Source: JAHEEL01 sp963785245 | Lineage (GTDB): Bacteria > Actinomycetota > Acidimicrobiia > Spongiisociales > UBA5794 | DNA: 64,000 nt | Direction: 5' to 3' | Assembly: GCA_963785245.1 (NCBI GenBank) | Contig: CAWAUO010000001.1 | Location: forward strand, 62,001 to 126,000 | In this document: piece by piece, positions 8,906 to 17,754 of the stretch | Layout: every line of letters starts with the position of its first letter | How positions within the stretch are numbered: position 1 is the stretch's first letter | Position numbers and translations under genes: made by a program | The notes under the pieces: generated by a model | Database searches by the model: none | What the model was told of the DNA's origin: nothing | The model's input: the letters and a program-made list of their open reading frames with translations, nothing else

Positions 8906-9540
8906 CGCTTCCTCATCCTCACGAGTTGGTAGTGCTCGCCTCTCGGATCGTCGGGCGGACCGTCGATGATGTGGAACTCCTCGATGACAAATGCAGCGCC
9001 GAAGGCCGTCCGGATGTGGTCGTCGGTTCTCCAGGCGAAGAAGCGGGGCGGTTCGATGACGTCGTCTGCGAGGATCTCGGCCGTGCCGTCGCCGCCCCAC
9101 ATGCCGGCGATCACGAGCCCGCCCGGAGTCAGGACTCGCGCCATTTCGTCGATCGCGATCGTGAAGTCCTCGTCCGTGGCGTGCATCAGGCAACTCATTG
9201 CCCAGATGGCGTCGAACGTGGCGTCCGGGAAGTCGAGATCGGTGAAGTCGGCGACGTGCGCTTCGAGTCCCTTGGCCAGGCAGCGCTCGACGTTTCCGGG
9301 CGAGAGATCGGTCGCGACCACGGTGAAGCCTTCCGCTGCGAAGAAGGCTGAGCTGTGTCCTGCCCCGGCGCCGATCTCGAGGACGTGGGTTCTCGCCTCG
9401 TCCTTCAGAGCGGCGGCGAAATCGCTCCGGTGGTCGTCACGCCAACCCGGTTCGCCCCGTTCGTCGCGGGCGAGGGCGCTCGCATCGTAGGTGCGGATGA
9501 GATCCGCCTTGATGGAGTGAGCGTCCGGCGGTGCGGTCAC
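8902..9540 (-). CDS. Class I SAM-dependent methyltransferase, substrate unknown
   Basis: This is a 212-residue Rossmann-fold methyltransferase. Motif I is VLEIGAGAGHSS near residue 53, followed by the acidic ribose-binding VVATDLSPG, then FDAIWAMSCLMH and the VLTPGGLVIAGMW post-motif. There is no additional domain that would suggest a substrate. It begins with GTG in a 4-nt overlap with the upp stop and overlaps the ATL start, so its expression is tied to nucleoside salvage. A role in modifying a small molecule or nucleobase is possible but unproven. Confidence 0.85.
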   Translation of the reverse strand: MTAPPDAHSIKADLIRTYDASALARDERGEPGWRDDHRSDFAAALKDEARTHVLEIGAGAGHSSAFFAAEGFTVVATDLSPGNVERCLAKGLEAHVADFTDLDFPDATFDAIWAMSCLMHATDEDFTIAIDEMARVLTPGGLVIAGMWGGDGTAEILADDVIEPPRFFAWRTDDHIRTAFGAAFVIEEFHIIDGPPDDPRGEHYQLVRMRKR

Positions 9541-10154
9541 AGCGTCCCGAAGAGTCGGTCACCCATGTCGCCGAGGCCCGGCACGATATAGGCCCGATCG
9601 TTGAGTTCGCGATCGAACGCTGCCGCGATCACATGCACATCGGGATGGTCGTCATACATCCGTCGGACGCCATCGGGCGCAGTGACGACGCACAGCGCCG
9701 TGATGTCGCGAGCGCCGGAGGACTTGACCTTGTCGACGGCCCACGACAGCGAACCCCCCGTCGCGAGCATCGGTTCGAGGATGAAGACCGAGGCGTCCGA
9801 GAGATCGGGGAGGCGGGCGTAGTACTCCTGGGGCAGCGCCGTCTCTTCGTCCCGCTGCACACCCGCAAAACCGACCTTGCACTCGGGGATCATGTCGAGG
9901 ACCGCGTCCAGCATGCCGAGGCCCGCTCGAAGAACGGCAACCGCAACGACGTCGTGCACGTGGTAGCCGATGGTGGTCTCCATCGGGGTCTCGACCTCGA
10001 TCTCTGCGAGCGGGAGCCGCTTCGTTGCCTCGAGCACGAGGCTGTAGGTCAGTCCGCGTGCGGCAGCACGGAACGCCTCTGGCTTCGTGTCGCGGTCGCG
10101 GAGGATGGTGAGATAGTGCCGGCCGAGGGGATGATCGATCACTGTGAGGTTCAT
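9537..10154 (-). CDS. upp: Uracil phosphoribosyltransferase
   Basis: This enzyme converts uracil and PRPP to UMP. The protein has the family start NLTVIDHPLGRHYLTILRD, VAVLRAGLGM, and the C-terminal uracil/PRPP-site VTAPDGVRR and RELNDRAYIVPGLGDMGDR. In place of the usual PRPP motif DPMLATGGS it has EPMLATGGS. I chose the ATG at 10154 (205 residues) because it begins at the conserved N-terminus; a 16-residue upstream extension has no family support. It is the first gene of the upp - methyltransferase - atl - deoA - punA operon and is divergent from ffh. Confidence 0.93.
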   Translation of the reverse strand: MNLTVIDHPLGRHYLTILRDRDTKPEAFRAAARGLTYSLVLEATKRLPLAEIEVETPMETTIGYHVHDVVAVAVLRAGLGMLDAVLDMIPECKVGFAGVQRDEETALPQEYYARLPDLSDASVFILEPMLATGGSLSWAVDKVKSSGARDITALCVVTAPDGVRRMYDDHPDVHVIAAAFDRELNDRAYIVPGLGDMGDRLFGTL

Positions 10155-10208
10155 GGTCCAAGTCTCGCAGATCACGTGTCCCGCGGCGAGCCGTACACTC
10201 ATGAGCCG

Positions 10209-11549
10209 ATGTTCGATTCTCTCTCCAGTCGGCTGAACCGTGCGTTCTCGCAGCTACGCGGGAAGGGGCGCTTGTCCGAGTCCGACGTCAACGATGCCCT
10301 GCGCGAAGTGCGGATCGCCCTCCTCGAGGCGGACGTCAACGTATCCGTGGTCAAATCGATGCTCGCCCGTGTGAAGGAGCGGGCGATCGGAGTCGAGGTC
10401 ACGAAGAGCCTCACGCCGGGTCAGCAGGTCATCAAGATCGTCCACGAAGAGCTGATTGTCACCCTTGGTGCTGAAGAGGTGCCGCTCGTCCGGCCGGCGG
10501 CGCCGCCGCTCGTCATCCTGATGGTCGGTCTCCAAGGTTCCGGCAAGACGACTACCGCAGCCAAGCTCGCGAAACACTTGAAGGGCAAGGGGAAACGCCC
10601 GATGCTTGTCGCCGGCGACCTCCAGCGGCCGGCCGCGATCGACCAGCTCGAGACGCTGGGCCAGCGGATCGGCGTCCCGGTATATGCGGACCGCAAGACC
10701 AAGGTCCAGCGGCTCGTCAAGGCAGCGTTGAAGCAGGCCAGAGCCGACGGCGCCAACGTCGTGATCATCGACACCGCGGGTCGTCTTCAGATTGATCAGG
10801 ACCTGATGAAGGAACTCGCCGCTGTCCGCAAGGCCGCGAACCCAGACGAGGTGCTCCTCGTCCTCGACGCGATGACCGGCCAAGAGGCGGTCAACGTGGC
10901 GAATGGCTTCCTCGACTACACCGACCTCACCGGTCTGGTACTCACCAAACTCGACGGAGATGCGCGCGGCGGTGCCGCAATCTCTGCGCGCGAGGTGACC
11001 GGCCAGCCGATCAAGTTCGTCGGTATCGGGGAAGGCATCGACGAACTCGATGTCTTCTACCCGGAGCGGATGGCTTCACGAATTCTGGGCATGGGCGACG
11101 TACTCTCGCTGATCGAGAAAGCTGAGTTGGTCTACGACGAGGAAGAGGCTGAAGCAGCCGCCGCGAAGCTGCTCGACTCGTCGTTCAACCTCGAAGACTT
11201 CCTCGATCAGTTCCAACAGATCAAGAAGATGGGGCCATTGCAGCAGCTGGTTGGTATGCTGCCGGGCGCCGGATCGGCATTGCGCGACGTCGAGATCGAC
11301 GACCGTCAACTCGCACGCGTCGAAGCCATCATCCGGTCGATGACCCCATCGGAGCGACGGTATCCCAAGACCATCAATGGGAGTCGCAAGCGTCGCATCG
11401 CGAAGGGTTCGGGGACGCGGCCGCAGGACGTCAACGTACTGTTGAAGCAGTTCTCCGAGACACAGAAGATGATGAAGGCGTTCGCCGGAGGGAAGAGTCC
11501 TATTCCAGGGCTTGCCATGCCGGGAATGGGCCGCAAGAAGAAGAGGTAG
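10209..11549 (+). CDS. ffh: Signal recognition particle GTPase Ffh
   Basis: This is the protein subunit of SRP, which binds signal peptides and 4.5S RNA and delivers ribosomes to FtsY. The 446-residue product has the N domain, the G domain (GLQGSGKTTTAAKLA near residue 107, DLQRPAAIDQLE, DTAGRLQIDQDLM, TKLDGDARGG) and the methionine-rich M domain with IIRSMTPSER and KRRIAKGSG. I chose ATG 10209; upstream in-frame sequence is antisense to upp. A TACACT hexamer (10194-10199) ends 9 nt before the start, so the leader is very short. rpsP follows after 2 nt. Confidence 0.97.
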   Translation: MFDSLSSRLNRAFSQLRGKGRLSESDVNDALREVRIALLEADVNVSVVKSMLARVKERAIGVEVTKSLTPGQQVIKIVHEELIVTLGAEEVPLVRPAAPPLVILMVGLQGSGKTTTAAKLAKHLKGKGKRPMLVAGDLQRPAAIDQLETLGQRIGVPVYADRKTKVQRLVKAALKQARADGANVVIIDTAGRLQIDQDLMKELAAVRKAANPDEVLLVLDAMTGQEAVNVANGFLDYTDLTGLVLTKLDGDARGGAAISAREVTGQPIKFVGIGEGIDELDVFYPERMASRILGMGDVLSLIEKAELVYDEEEAEAAAAKLLDSSFNLEDFLDQFQQIKKMGPLQQLVGMLPGAGSALRDVEIDDRQLARVEAIIRSMTPSERRYPKTINGSRKRRIAKGSGTRPQDVNVLLKQFSETQKMMKAFAGGKSPIPGLAMPGMGRKKKR

Positions 11550-11551
11550 AC

Positions 11552-12022
11552 ATGCCGGTGAAGATCCGCCTGACGCGGATGGGTAAGAAGAAGCAGCCCT
11601 CGTATCGCGTCGTGGTGATTGATTCACGAAAGCAGCGAGACGGGAAATACATCGAGCAGATCGGCCGCTACGACGCCCGTCAAGATCCCTCACTCATCGA
11701 GATCGACAACGCTCGTGCCGTCGCCTGGCTCCAGCAGGGAGCACAGCCGACCGAGCGAGCCAAGAAACTCCTCGAGATCTCTGGGGCGTGGACCGAGTTC
11801 AAGGTCGCTCGCGGTGATGTGCACATCGTCGCCGATGAGCCGAAGGAGTCGAGCAAGCAGGTCGACGTGACGAACGCCGCTCCGGTGATGCTCGATGAGA
11901 TCCAGGACGAGGCCGTCGAGGGCTCGGCCGACGAGACCGTCGAGGACTCGATCGACGAGACCGTCGAGATCGTGGTCGAAGATGTCGAAGTCAATGACGC
12001 CACCGAAACGGATGAATCATGA
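11552..12022 (+). CDS. rpsP: Ribosomal protein bS16 with acidic tail
   Basis: This is a small-subunit protein needed for 30S assembly. Residues 1-80 are canonical bS16 (MPVKIRLTRMGKKKQPSYR, YIEQIGRYDA, GAQPTERAKKLLE). A tail of about 70 residues rich in Asp and Glu brings it to 156 residues, against 80-100 in most bacteria. khpA overlaps its stop by 4 nt. The tail is probably disordered. Confidence 0.97.
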   Translation: MPVKIRLTRMGKKKQPSYRVVVIDSRKQRDGKYIEQIGRYDARQDPSLIEIDNARAVAWLQQGAQPTERAKKLLEISGAWTEFKVARGDVHIVADEPKESSKQVDVTNAAPVMLDEIQDEAVEGSADETVEDSIDETVEIVVEDVEVNDATETDES

Positions 12023-12270
12023 GTGATGGCAGCATCGTCGAGACGGTCGTGACCTACGTCGTCACCCAAATCGTCGACGATCCCGACTCCGTCAAGGTGG
12101 AGATCGTGCCGGACGGGGACGACGCGATCGTGGCCGAGGTTCGGACCGCCAAGTCCGACATGGGCCGCGTGATCGGCCGCCGCGGCCGGGTTGCCCGAGC
12201 CATCCGCTCGGTTGCCTCCGTCGCCGGTGACGAAGAGGGCGTTGCCGTCGAGGTCGACTTCCTCGACTGA
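12019..12270 (+). CDS. khpA: KH-domain RNA-binding protein KhpA
   Basis: This is a small RNA-binding protein that in other bacteria works with KhpB/Jag in RNA regulation of cell growth. The 83-residue product has one KH domain with the GxxG-type loop VIGRRGRVARAIR. It sits at its typical place between rpsP and rimM, with a 4-nt overlap with rpsP and 1 nt before the rimM start. Confidence 0.93.
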   Translation: MSDGSIVETVVTYVVTQIVDDPDSVKVEIVPDGDDAIVAEVRTAKSDMGRVIGRRGRVARAIRSVASVAGDEEGVAVEVDFLD

Positions 12271-12271
12271 C

Positions 12272-12805
12272 GTGGAACCGATCCTTGTCGGCTACGTACG
12301 CCGCGCCCACGGTATCAGCGGGGCGGTCGTCGTTCGTCCTCTCACCGATGATCCCGAGAACCGCTGGGTACCCGGCGCCGAATTCGAGAGCGATGCCACG
12401 CCGCCGCGCTCGTACTCCGTCTTCGAGGCGTCTCCATACCGCGATGATCTCTTGGTGCGCTTCAACGAAGTCGTGGATCGGGACGGCGCAGAAGCGCTGC
12501 GGGGAACGTCGTTCACGATCGATCCCGGCGACCGCCGCGATCTCGAAGACGGCGAATTCTGGGTCGAAGACCTCGTCGGGTGTGCGGTCATCGATGAACA
12601 CGGCACGTCGCTGGGAGTCGTCGATGAGGTGATGTTCGGCGCAGCCCAGGATCGCCTGGCGATCCGAACCGCGTCCGGCCGGGTTGAGATCCCGTTCGTC
12701 GATGCGATTGTACCGGAGATTGATCTCGCGCGACGGTCCGTGACGGTCACGCCGCCCGGTGGCCTCTTCGACCTACCCGGAAGCGGCGACGGCCCGGTCG
12801 AGTGA
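12272..12805 (+). CDS. rimM: 16S rRNA processing protein RimM
   Basis: RimM binds uS19 and helps mature the 30S head. The 177-residue protein has the N-terminal barrel (VGYVRRAHGISG) and a C-terminal PRC-barrel (FWVEDLVGCAVID, EIPFVDAIVPEID). I chose GTG 12272 because the family motif begins at once. The 3' end runs antisense into the next minus-strand gene for 33 nt. trmD, normally next, is about 15.6 kb away. Confidence 0.94.
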   Translation: MEPILVGYVRRAHGISGAVVVRPLTDDPENRWVPGAEFESDATPPRSYSVFEASPYRDDLLVRFNEVVDRDGAEALRGTSFTIDPGDRRDLEDGEFWVEDLVGCAVIDEHGTSLGVVDEVMFGAAQDRLAIRTASGRVEIPFVDAIVPEIDLARRSVTVTPPGGLFDLPGSGDGPVE

Positions 12806-14323
12806 CCCGATCGTCCGGTCGTGGATCGCCATGGCCCGTTCCGGCGACCCGGCGATGCTCACCATCCCCAGCTTCCCGTACTCGGAGACGGCCCCAACGA
12901 TGTGGAACACCGTTCCCGACTGCCTCGCCTGGTCGAAGTGCAGCCCATCACACACAGTGATGTCGAACACGTCTTCCGGGAGGAGCCCCCGGTACCGGTT
13001 GGACTGGACGTTGTCGCTCGCGTAGTAGCAGAGCTCGGTGCCGAACGCCGACCGGTACCTCCCCGTGCCAAGATCGTAGGACCCGTCGGTGAGGAACTGG
13101 AGAACGAGCGAAGGCAGGGTCGTTCCGCCCTTCCGAAGGTTGATCTCCAGAGCCAAGTGATCCCACCCGTCCTCCGACGGGACCGAGACAAAATCGACGC
13201 TGAACCTTCCGAGGGCGCCGCGCTCAGCCAACTCGCTGCCGATCCGAAGACCTGCCTCCTGGAGATCGAGGCGGTACGCATCGTCTGCCGGGAACGAGCA
13301 TCCTTCGTAGACCTGGCCCGTTGCTCCTCCCAGGACTTGCTCGTGGGTCGAGATGGCCTCGACCCGTCCGAGTGGGTCGATCCTGCACTGCACCGACGGT
13401 GAATGGATCACCGGTGATTCGATCATGGCCTCGACGATTCCGGTCATCGTCGAGAGCTTCTCGAGGAACCGGCCCGCAGCCATGCCGGGTGCGATGGGAT
13501 CGAGGCGCTCTTCCAGTTCTCCGCGAGCCCACGCCGCGATCCCGGTCTCAGGTGCATCGGTGAAGTCGAACGTCGCGTTGCCCTCGCCGGAGAACCCCTC
13601 CTCGAGCTTCACGACGGCCCGCTGAAGTGTCGGGTCCTCGGACCGGAGCTCCTCGAGTCCGCGGGCAACATCATCGGCATCCCGCACGCCCGTGACCGCT
13701 CTCGGCATCGGAATCCCGGCCGCGGCGAGAACGACCCGGCTGCCGTTCTTCCCGCCCAGCCACCGACGGTCCGGATCGTTGGCATACATCGGAATACCGA
13801 GCTGAACGGCGAGCGTCCGTTCGAGCGATGTCGAGTTGAAGCAGGTCATGTGGGCCGTTGCCGGATTCGGGACCGCGTCCTTGATCCGCTCGATGAGGCG
13901 CGGGCGCCGGAGGATCTTGCGGCTCAGCGGTTCCAGGGACCCGTCGTCGCAGGACAGGAGCGTCAGCCGGTTCCGGGCATGGTGGGATGGCACACCCGGC
14001 AGCAGGTGGAGGTAGTAGTCAACGATCGTCGGTGCAATCGCACGGCTCGTCACGTAGACGATTCGCGTGCGCGGCATCCGGAGCAGCATGAGCAGACAGA
14101 GCATGCGTTCCTCATAGTGGACGATGCCGTCGATCCGATTGAGCTGGTCACGGTCGAGACTCAGCGACGGGACGACGACCACCGTGCGCTCCGCCATCCG
14201 ATCGGGGAAGACGTCTGAGACCAGCGGGACGAGCCGATGCTGGAGTTCGGAGAAGCGGGCACGCTCCGCCTCTGAACCCGGGATTGGAGCAAGACCTCGA
14301 TGCCCGTCTTCGGTGTTCACCAT
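12773..14323 (-). CDS. ATP-grasp peptide ligase of the PGM1 family
   Basis: PGM1 of pheganomycin biosynthesis is an ATP-grasp enzyme joining a modified amino acid to a ribosomally made peptide; relatives of unknown substrate are common in actinobacteria. The 516-residue protein has the family's KLEEGFSGEGNATFDF nucleotide-binding segment, STHEQVLGGATGQVYEG, the metal/ATP motif LEINLRKGGTTLP and a C-terminal CDGLHFDQARQSGTVFH block. ATG 14323 is chosen at the start of conserved sequence; the frame extends further upstream only as antisense of icmF. No precursor peptide gene was recognised nearby. It is divergent from icmF and its end overlaps rimM. Confidence 0.8.
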   Translation of the reverse strand: MVNTEDGHRGLAPIPGSEAERARFSELQHRLVPLVSDVFPDRMAERTVVVVPSLSLDRDQLNRIDGIVHYEERMLCLLMLLRMPRTRIVYVTSRAIAPTIVDYYLHLLPGVPSHHARNRLTLLSCDDGSLEPLSRKILRRPRLIERIKDAVPNPATAHMTCFNSTSLERTLAVQLGIPMYANDPDRRWLGGKNGSRVVLAAAGIPMPRAVTGVRDADDVARGLEELRSEDPTLQRAVVKLEEGFSGEGNATFDFTDAPETGIAAWARGELEERLDPIAPGMAAGRFLEKLSTMTGIVEAMIESPVIHSPSVQCRIDPLGRVEAISTHEQVLGGATGQVYEGCSFPADDAYRLDLQEAGLRIGSELAERGALGRFSVDFVSVPSEDGWDHLALEINLRKGGTTLPSLVLQFLTDGSYDLGTGRYRSAFGTELCYYASDNVQSNRYRGLLPEDVFDITVCDGLHFDQARQSGTVFHIVGAVSEYGKLGMVSIAGSPERAMAIHDRTIGSLDRAVAASG

Positions 14324-14331
14324 TCGGCCCA

Positions 14332-14383
14332 ACCCTACGCGTCGCAACGGATCGCTGGTGAGCCGGTTCCGACGTCGTATCCT
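14332..14383. promoter_or_regulatory. Divergent leaderless promoters, peptide ligase / icmF
   Basis: On the plus strand TATCCT (14378-14383) ends 6 nt before the icmF GTG. On the minus strand TAGGGT (complement of 14332-14337) ends 8 nt before the ligase ATG. Neither start has a Shine-Dalgarno site. -35 boxes are weak. This fits leaderless transcription of both genes. Confidence 0.5.
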
Positions 14384-14389
14384 GGGTCC

Positions 14390-17300
14390 GTGCCGTACGA
14401 ACCGCGTCATCACGTCCGCATCGTGACCGCTACCTCGTTGTTCGACGGGCACGACGCCGCGATCAACATCATGCGACGGATCCTGCAGGCGACGGGTGCC
14501 GAGGTCATCCACCTCGGACACGACCGATCGGCAGCCGACATCGCAATCGCGGCTGTGGAGGAGGACGCCCAGGCGGTTGCGATCACCTCGTACCAGGGCG
14601 GCCACATGGAGTTCTTCCCGTACGTGCGACGCCTGCTCGACGATGCAGGGGCGACGCAGGTGAAGATCTTCGGGGGTGGCGGAGGCACGATCCTCCCCGA
14701 GGAGTCCGCCGCGTTGGAGCAATCCGGGGTCGAGCGCATCTACACGCCAGATGATGGGCGTGAACTCGGACTCCAGGGCATGATCGACGATCTCCTCGAA
14801 CGGTCGGACTTCCCGGTGATCGACGGGCGATCACTCGACCCGGCCGACCTGAACACGGCGGCACCCGCGTTGCTCGGACGGATGATCTCGACTGTTGAAC
14901 AGGGAACCGACGACGATCTGGTAGCGGCCGCCCGATCCGCTGCCGCCGACCGTGCCGTTCCGGTGCTCGGCATGACCGGGACCGGAGGTGCAGGCAAGTC
15001 GTCGCTGATCGACGAGATCGTGGTTCGGTTCCTCTCCGACTTCCCGGATCGAACACTGGCGATCATCTCGGTCGACCCTTCTCGGCGGCGTTCCGGCGGG
15101 GCGCTGCTGGGAGACCGCATCCGCATGAATTCCGTCTCCGACCCCCGGGTGTTCATGCGGTCGCTTGCGACGCGCCAGGCGAATCTGGCGCTGTCACCGC
15201 ACGTTGCTTCCGCGGTGGATCTCGTGAAAGCCGCCGGCTTCGACCTCGTGATCCTCGAGACGTCCGGGATTGGCCAGGCCGACACCGAGATCGTCGATCA
15301 TTCGGATCTCTCGATCTACGTGATGACCCCGGAGTATGGGGCGGCGAGTCAACTCGAGAAGGTCGACATGCTCGACTTCGCCGACGTCGTGGTCATCAAC
15401 AAGGCCGACCGACGCGGAGCCGACGACGCCGTCCGGGATGTGCGCAAGCAGTACCGACGCAACCACAACGCCTTTGACGAACCGGACGAGGATCTCCCCA
15501 TCTATGCGACGGTGGCATCGCACTTCAACGACGCTGGGACGAATCGGCTGTACCGCGAACTGATGCAGCGCCTCAATGTGCTCGCTGATGGCGGGTTCGT
15601 CTCGTCCATCGACCTCCCCGTCGATCATGGAGGAGAACGGCCGGTCATCCCCCGGGATCGAGTGCGCTACCTGTCGGAGATCAGTGAGGCGATCCGGGCG
15701 TACAACGCACGTGTTGACGCTCAATCGGTTCGAGCAGCCGAAGCCCAGGCGTTCCAAACGGTTGCGGCGGCGACCGGAGACGAGGTGATCGCGGCTGCGG
15801 GAGTGGATGCGATCACCGCCCTTGACACTGATGCAGCCTCGGTGTTGGCCCAATGGGACGACCAAACCGACGCCTACGCGCGAGATACCGCCACCTATGA
15901 GGTGCGCGACACGGAGATCGAAGTCGAGACTGCCTCGGCCACGCTCTCGGGTACCCGGATCCCGAAGGTCGCGTATCCCCGCATCTCGGGGTGGGCCGAT
16001 CGGGTGCGATGGGGTCTGCAGGAGAACGTACCCGGCTGCTTCCCCTTCACTGCCGGCGTCTTCCCGTTCAAGCGGGCTGCGGAAGACCCAACCCGGATGT
16101 TCGCGGGGGAGGGCGGTCCCGAACAGACCAACCGCCGCTTTCACTACGTGTCGCGGGACATGCCGGCAGCGAGGCTCTCAACCGCGTTCGACTCGGTCAC
16201 GCTCTACGGCGAGGACCCCGACGAGCGTCCCGATATCTACGGCAAGATCGGCAACGCCGGCGTGTCGGTCGCCTCGCTCGACGACGTGAAGAAGCTCTAC
16301 TCGGGATTCGATCTCCTCGACCCGTCCACGTCGGTCTCGATGACGATCAACGGGCCCGCTCCGATGATGCTTGCGTTCTTCATGAATGCCGCGATCGACC
16401 AGCAGTGCGAGCGCTACATCGTCGAGCACGGTCTCGGAGCCGATGTTGAGCAGGCATTCATCGAGCGCTTCGATCGGCGCGGACTCCCGCGGCCGCACTA
16501 CAACGGCGAACTGCCGCCGGGCAACGACGGCCGCGGTCTCCTGCTCCTCGGACTGACCGGAGACCAGGTGCTCCCGGCGGATGTGTATGCGCGGATCAAG
16601 GACGACGTCCAGGCCCGCGTGCGCGGGACGATCCAGGCCGATATTCTCAAGGAGGATCAGGCCCAGAACACCTGCATCTTCTCGACGGAGTTCGCGCTCC
16701 GGATGCAGGGTGACATCCAGGCCTACTTCATCGACCACGCGGTCGGGAACTTCTACTCCGTCTCGATCTCCGGCTACCACATGGCCGAAGCCGGCGCGAA
16801 CCCGATCACCCAACTGGCGTTCACGCTGGCAAATGGGTTCACGTTCGTTGAGTACTTCTTGTCGCGCGGCATGGCGGTCGACACGTTCGCCCCGCACCTC
16901 TCGTTCTTCTTCTCGAACGGGATCGATGCCGAGTACGCCGTGATCGGCCGCGTCGCCAGGCGAATCTGGGCCAAGGCGATGCGGGACTGGTACGGGGCTG
17001 CCGAGCGTTCACAGAAGCTCAAATACCACATTCAGACTTCTGGACGGTCGCTCCATGCACAGGAGATCGCGTTCAACGACATCCGAACGACGCTCCAGGC
17101 GCTCTACGCGGTCTACGACAACTGCAACTCGCTGCACACCAACGCCTACGACGAGGCGATCACCACGCCGACGGAGGAATCCGTTCGCCGGGCGCTCGCG
17201 ATCCAACTCATCATCAACCGCGAACTCGGCCTCGCCAGGAACGAGAACCCGATGCAGGGTTCGTTCATCATCGAGGAGTTGACCGAATTGGTAGAGGAAG

Positions 17301-17722
17301 CGGTCCTTGCAGAGTTCGATCGGCTCACGGACCGTGGTGGAGTGCTCGGCGCCATGGAGCGCATGTATCAACGGTCGAAGATCCAGGAGGAGTCGCTGCT
17401 CTACGAGCGTCAGAAGTCGTCGGGCGAACTGCCCATCGTCGGCGTGAACACGTTCCTTTCGCGCGACGGCTCACCGTTCGTGGTACCCGACACCGTGATC
17501 CGCTCGACCGACGAGGACAAGCAACGGCAGATCGACGCTGCGCGGGCACTTCGCGACCGCGATCCTGCATCGGCCGAGGCCGCCCTTGAACATGTGCAGC
17601 AGGCTGCCATCCGGGGTGACAACACGTTCGAGGCTCTGATGGAAGCCGGGAAGCACTGCACGATCGGTCAGATCTCTCGTGCGCTGTACGCGGTGGGCGG
17701 CCGGTACCGACGGAACATGTGA
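14390..17722 (+). CDS. icmF: Fused isobutyryl-CoA mutase IcmF
   Basis: This adenosylcobalamin enzyme interconverts isobutyryl-CoA and n-butyryl-CoA and carries its own G-protein chaperone. In order, the 1110-residue protein has a B12-binding domain (SLFDGHDAAINIMRR, then SYQGGHMEFF and FGGGGGTI), a MeaB-like GTPase (GMTGTGGAGKSS near residue 194, SVDPSRRRSGGALLGDRIRM) and, from about residue 530, the mutase barrel (NVPGCFPFTAGVFPFKR, HYNMA-type helper regions not needed here). The FPFTAGVFPFKR form is typical of IcmF rather than methylmalonyl-CoA mutase. GTG 14390 is chosen because conserved sequence starts there. The gene is complete and stands alone. Confidence 0.95.
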   Translation: MPYEPRHHVRIVTATSLFDGHDAAINIMRRILQATGAEVIHLGHDRSAADIAIAAVEEDAQAVAITSYQGGHMEFFPYVRRLLDDAGATQVKIFGGGGGTILPEESAALEQSGVERIYTPDDGRELGLQGMIDDLLERSDFPVIDGRSLDPADLNTAAPALLGRMISTVEQGTDDDLVAAARSAAADRAVPVLGMTGTGGAGKSSLIDEIVVRFLSDFPDRTLAIISVDPSRRRSGGALLGDRIRMNSVSDPRVFMRSLATRQANLALSPHVASAVDLVKAAGFDLVILETSGIGQADTEIVDHSDLSIYVMTPEYGAASQLEKVDMLDFADVVVINKADRRGADDAVRDVRKQYRRNHNAFDEPDEDLPIYATVASHFNDAGTNRLYRELMQRLNVLADGGFVSSIDLPVDHGGERPVIPRDRVRYLSEISEAIRAYNARVDAQSVRAAEAQAFQTVAAATGDEVIAAAGVDAITALDTDAASVLAQWDDQTDAYARDTATYEVRDTEIEVETASATLSGTRIPKVAYPRISGWADRVRWGLQENVPGCFPFTAGVFPFKRAAEDPTRMFAGEGGPEQTNRRFHYVSRDMPAARLSTAFDSVTLYGEDPDERPDIYGKIGNAGVSVASLDDVKKLYSGFDLLDPSTSVSMTINGPAPMMLAFFMNAAIDQQCERYIVEHGLGADVEQAFIERFDRRGLPRPHYNGELPPGNDGRGLLLLGLTGDQVLPADVYARIKDDVQARVRGTIQADILKEDQAQNTCIFSTEFALRMQGDIQAYFIDHAVGNFYSVSISGYHMAEAGANPITQLAFTLANGFTFVEYFLSRGMAVDTFAPHLSFFFSNGIDAEYAVIGRVARRIWAKAMRDWYGAAERSQKLKYHIQTSGRSLHAQEIAFNDIRTTLQALYAVYDNCNSLHTNAYDEAITTPTEESVRRALAIQLIINRELGLARNENPMQGSFIIEELTELVEEAVLAEFDRLTDRGGVLGAMERMYQRSKIQEESLLYERQKSSGELPIVGVNTFLSRDGSPFVVPDTVIRSTDEDKQRQIDAARALRDRDPASAEAALEHVQQAAIRGDNTFEALMEAGKHCTIGQISRALYAVGGRYRRNM

Positions 17723-17725
17723 AGG

Positions 17726-17739
17726 CGGTCACCGGTCAC
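17726..17739. repeat. Two heptamer units after icmF
   Basis: CGGTCAC is repeated twice in direct tandem in the 32-nt gap between the convergent icmF and peptidase genes. It belongs with the other short intergenic tandem repeats of the window. Confidence 0.55.
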
Positions 17740-17754
17740 CTCGACCCGGTAGAT

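Noticed and set aside
9531..10208. 226-codon upstream extension of ffh
   Set aside because: It is antisense to upp, and the conserved Ffh N-terminus begins at ATG 10209.
14324..14389. Cobalamin riboswitch before icmF
   Set aside because: The gap is only 66 nt with a promoter box 6 nt before the start, so there is no room for a B12 riboswitch.
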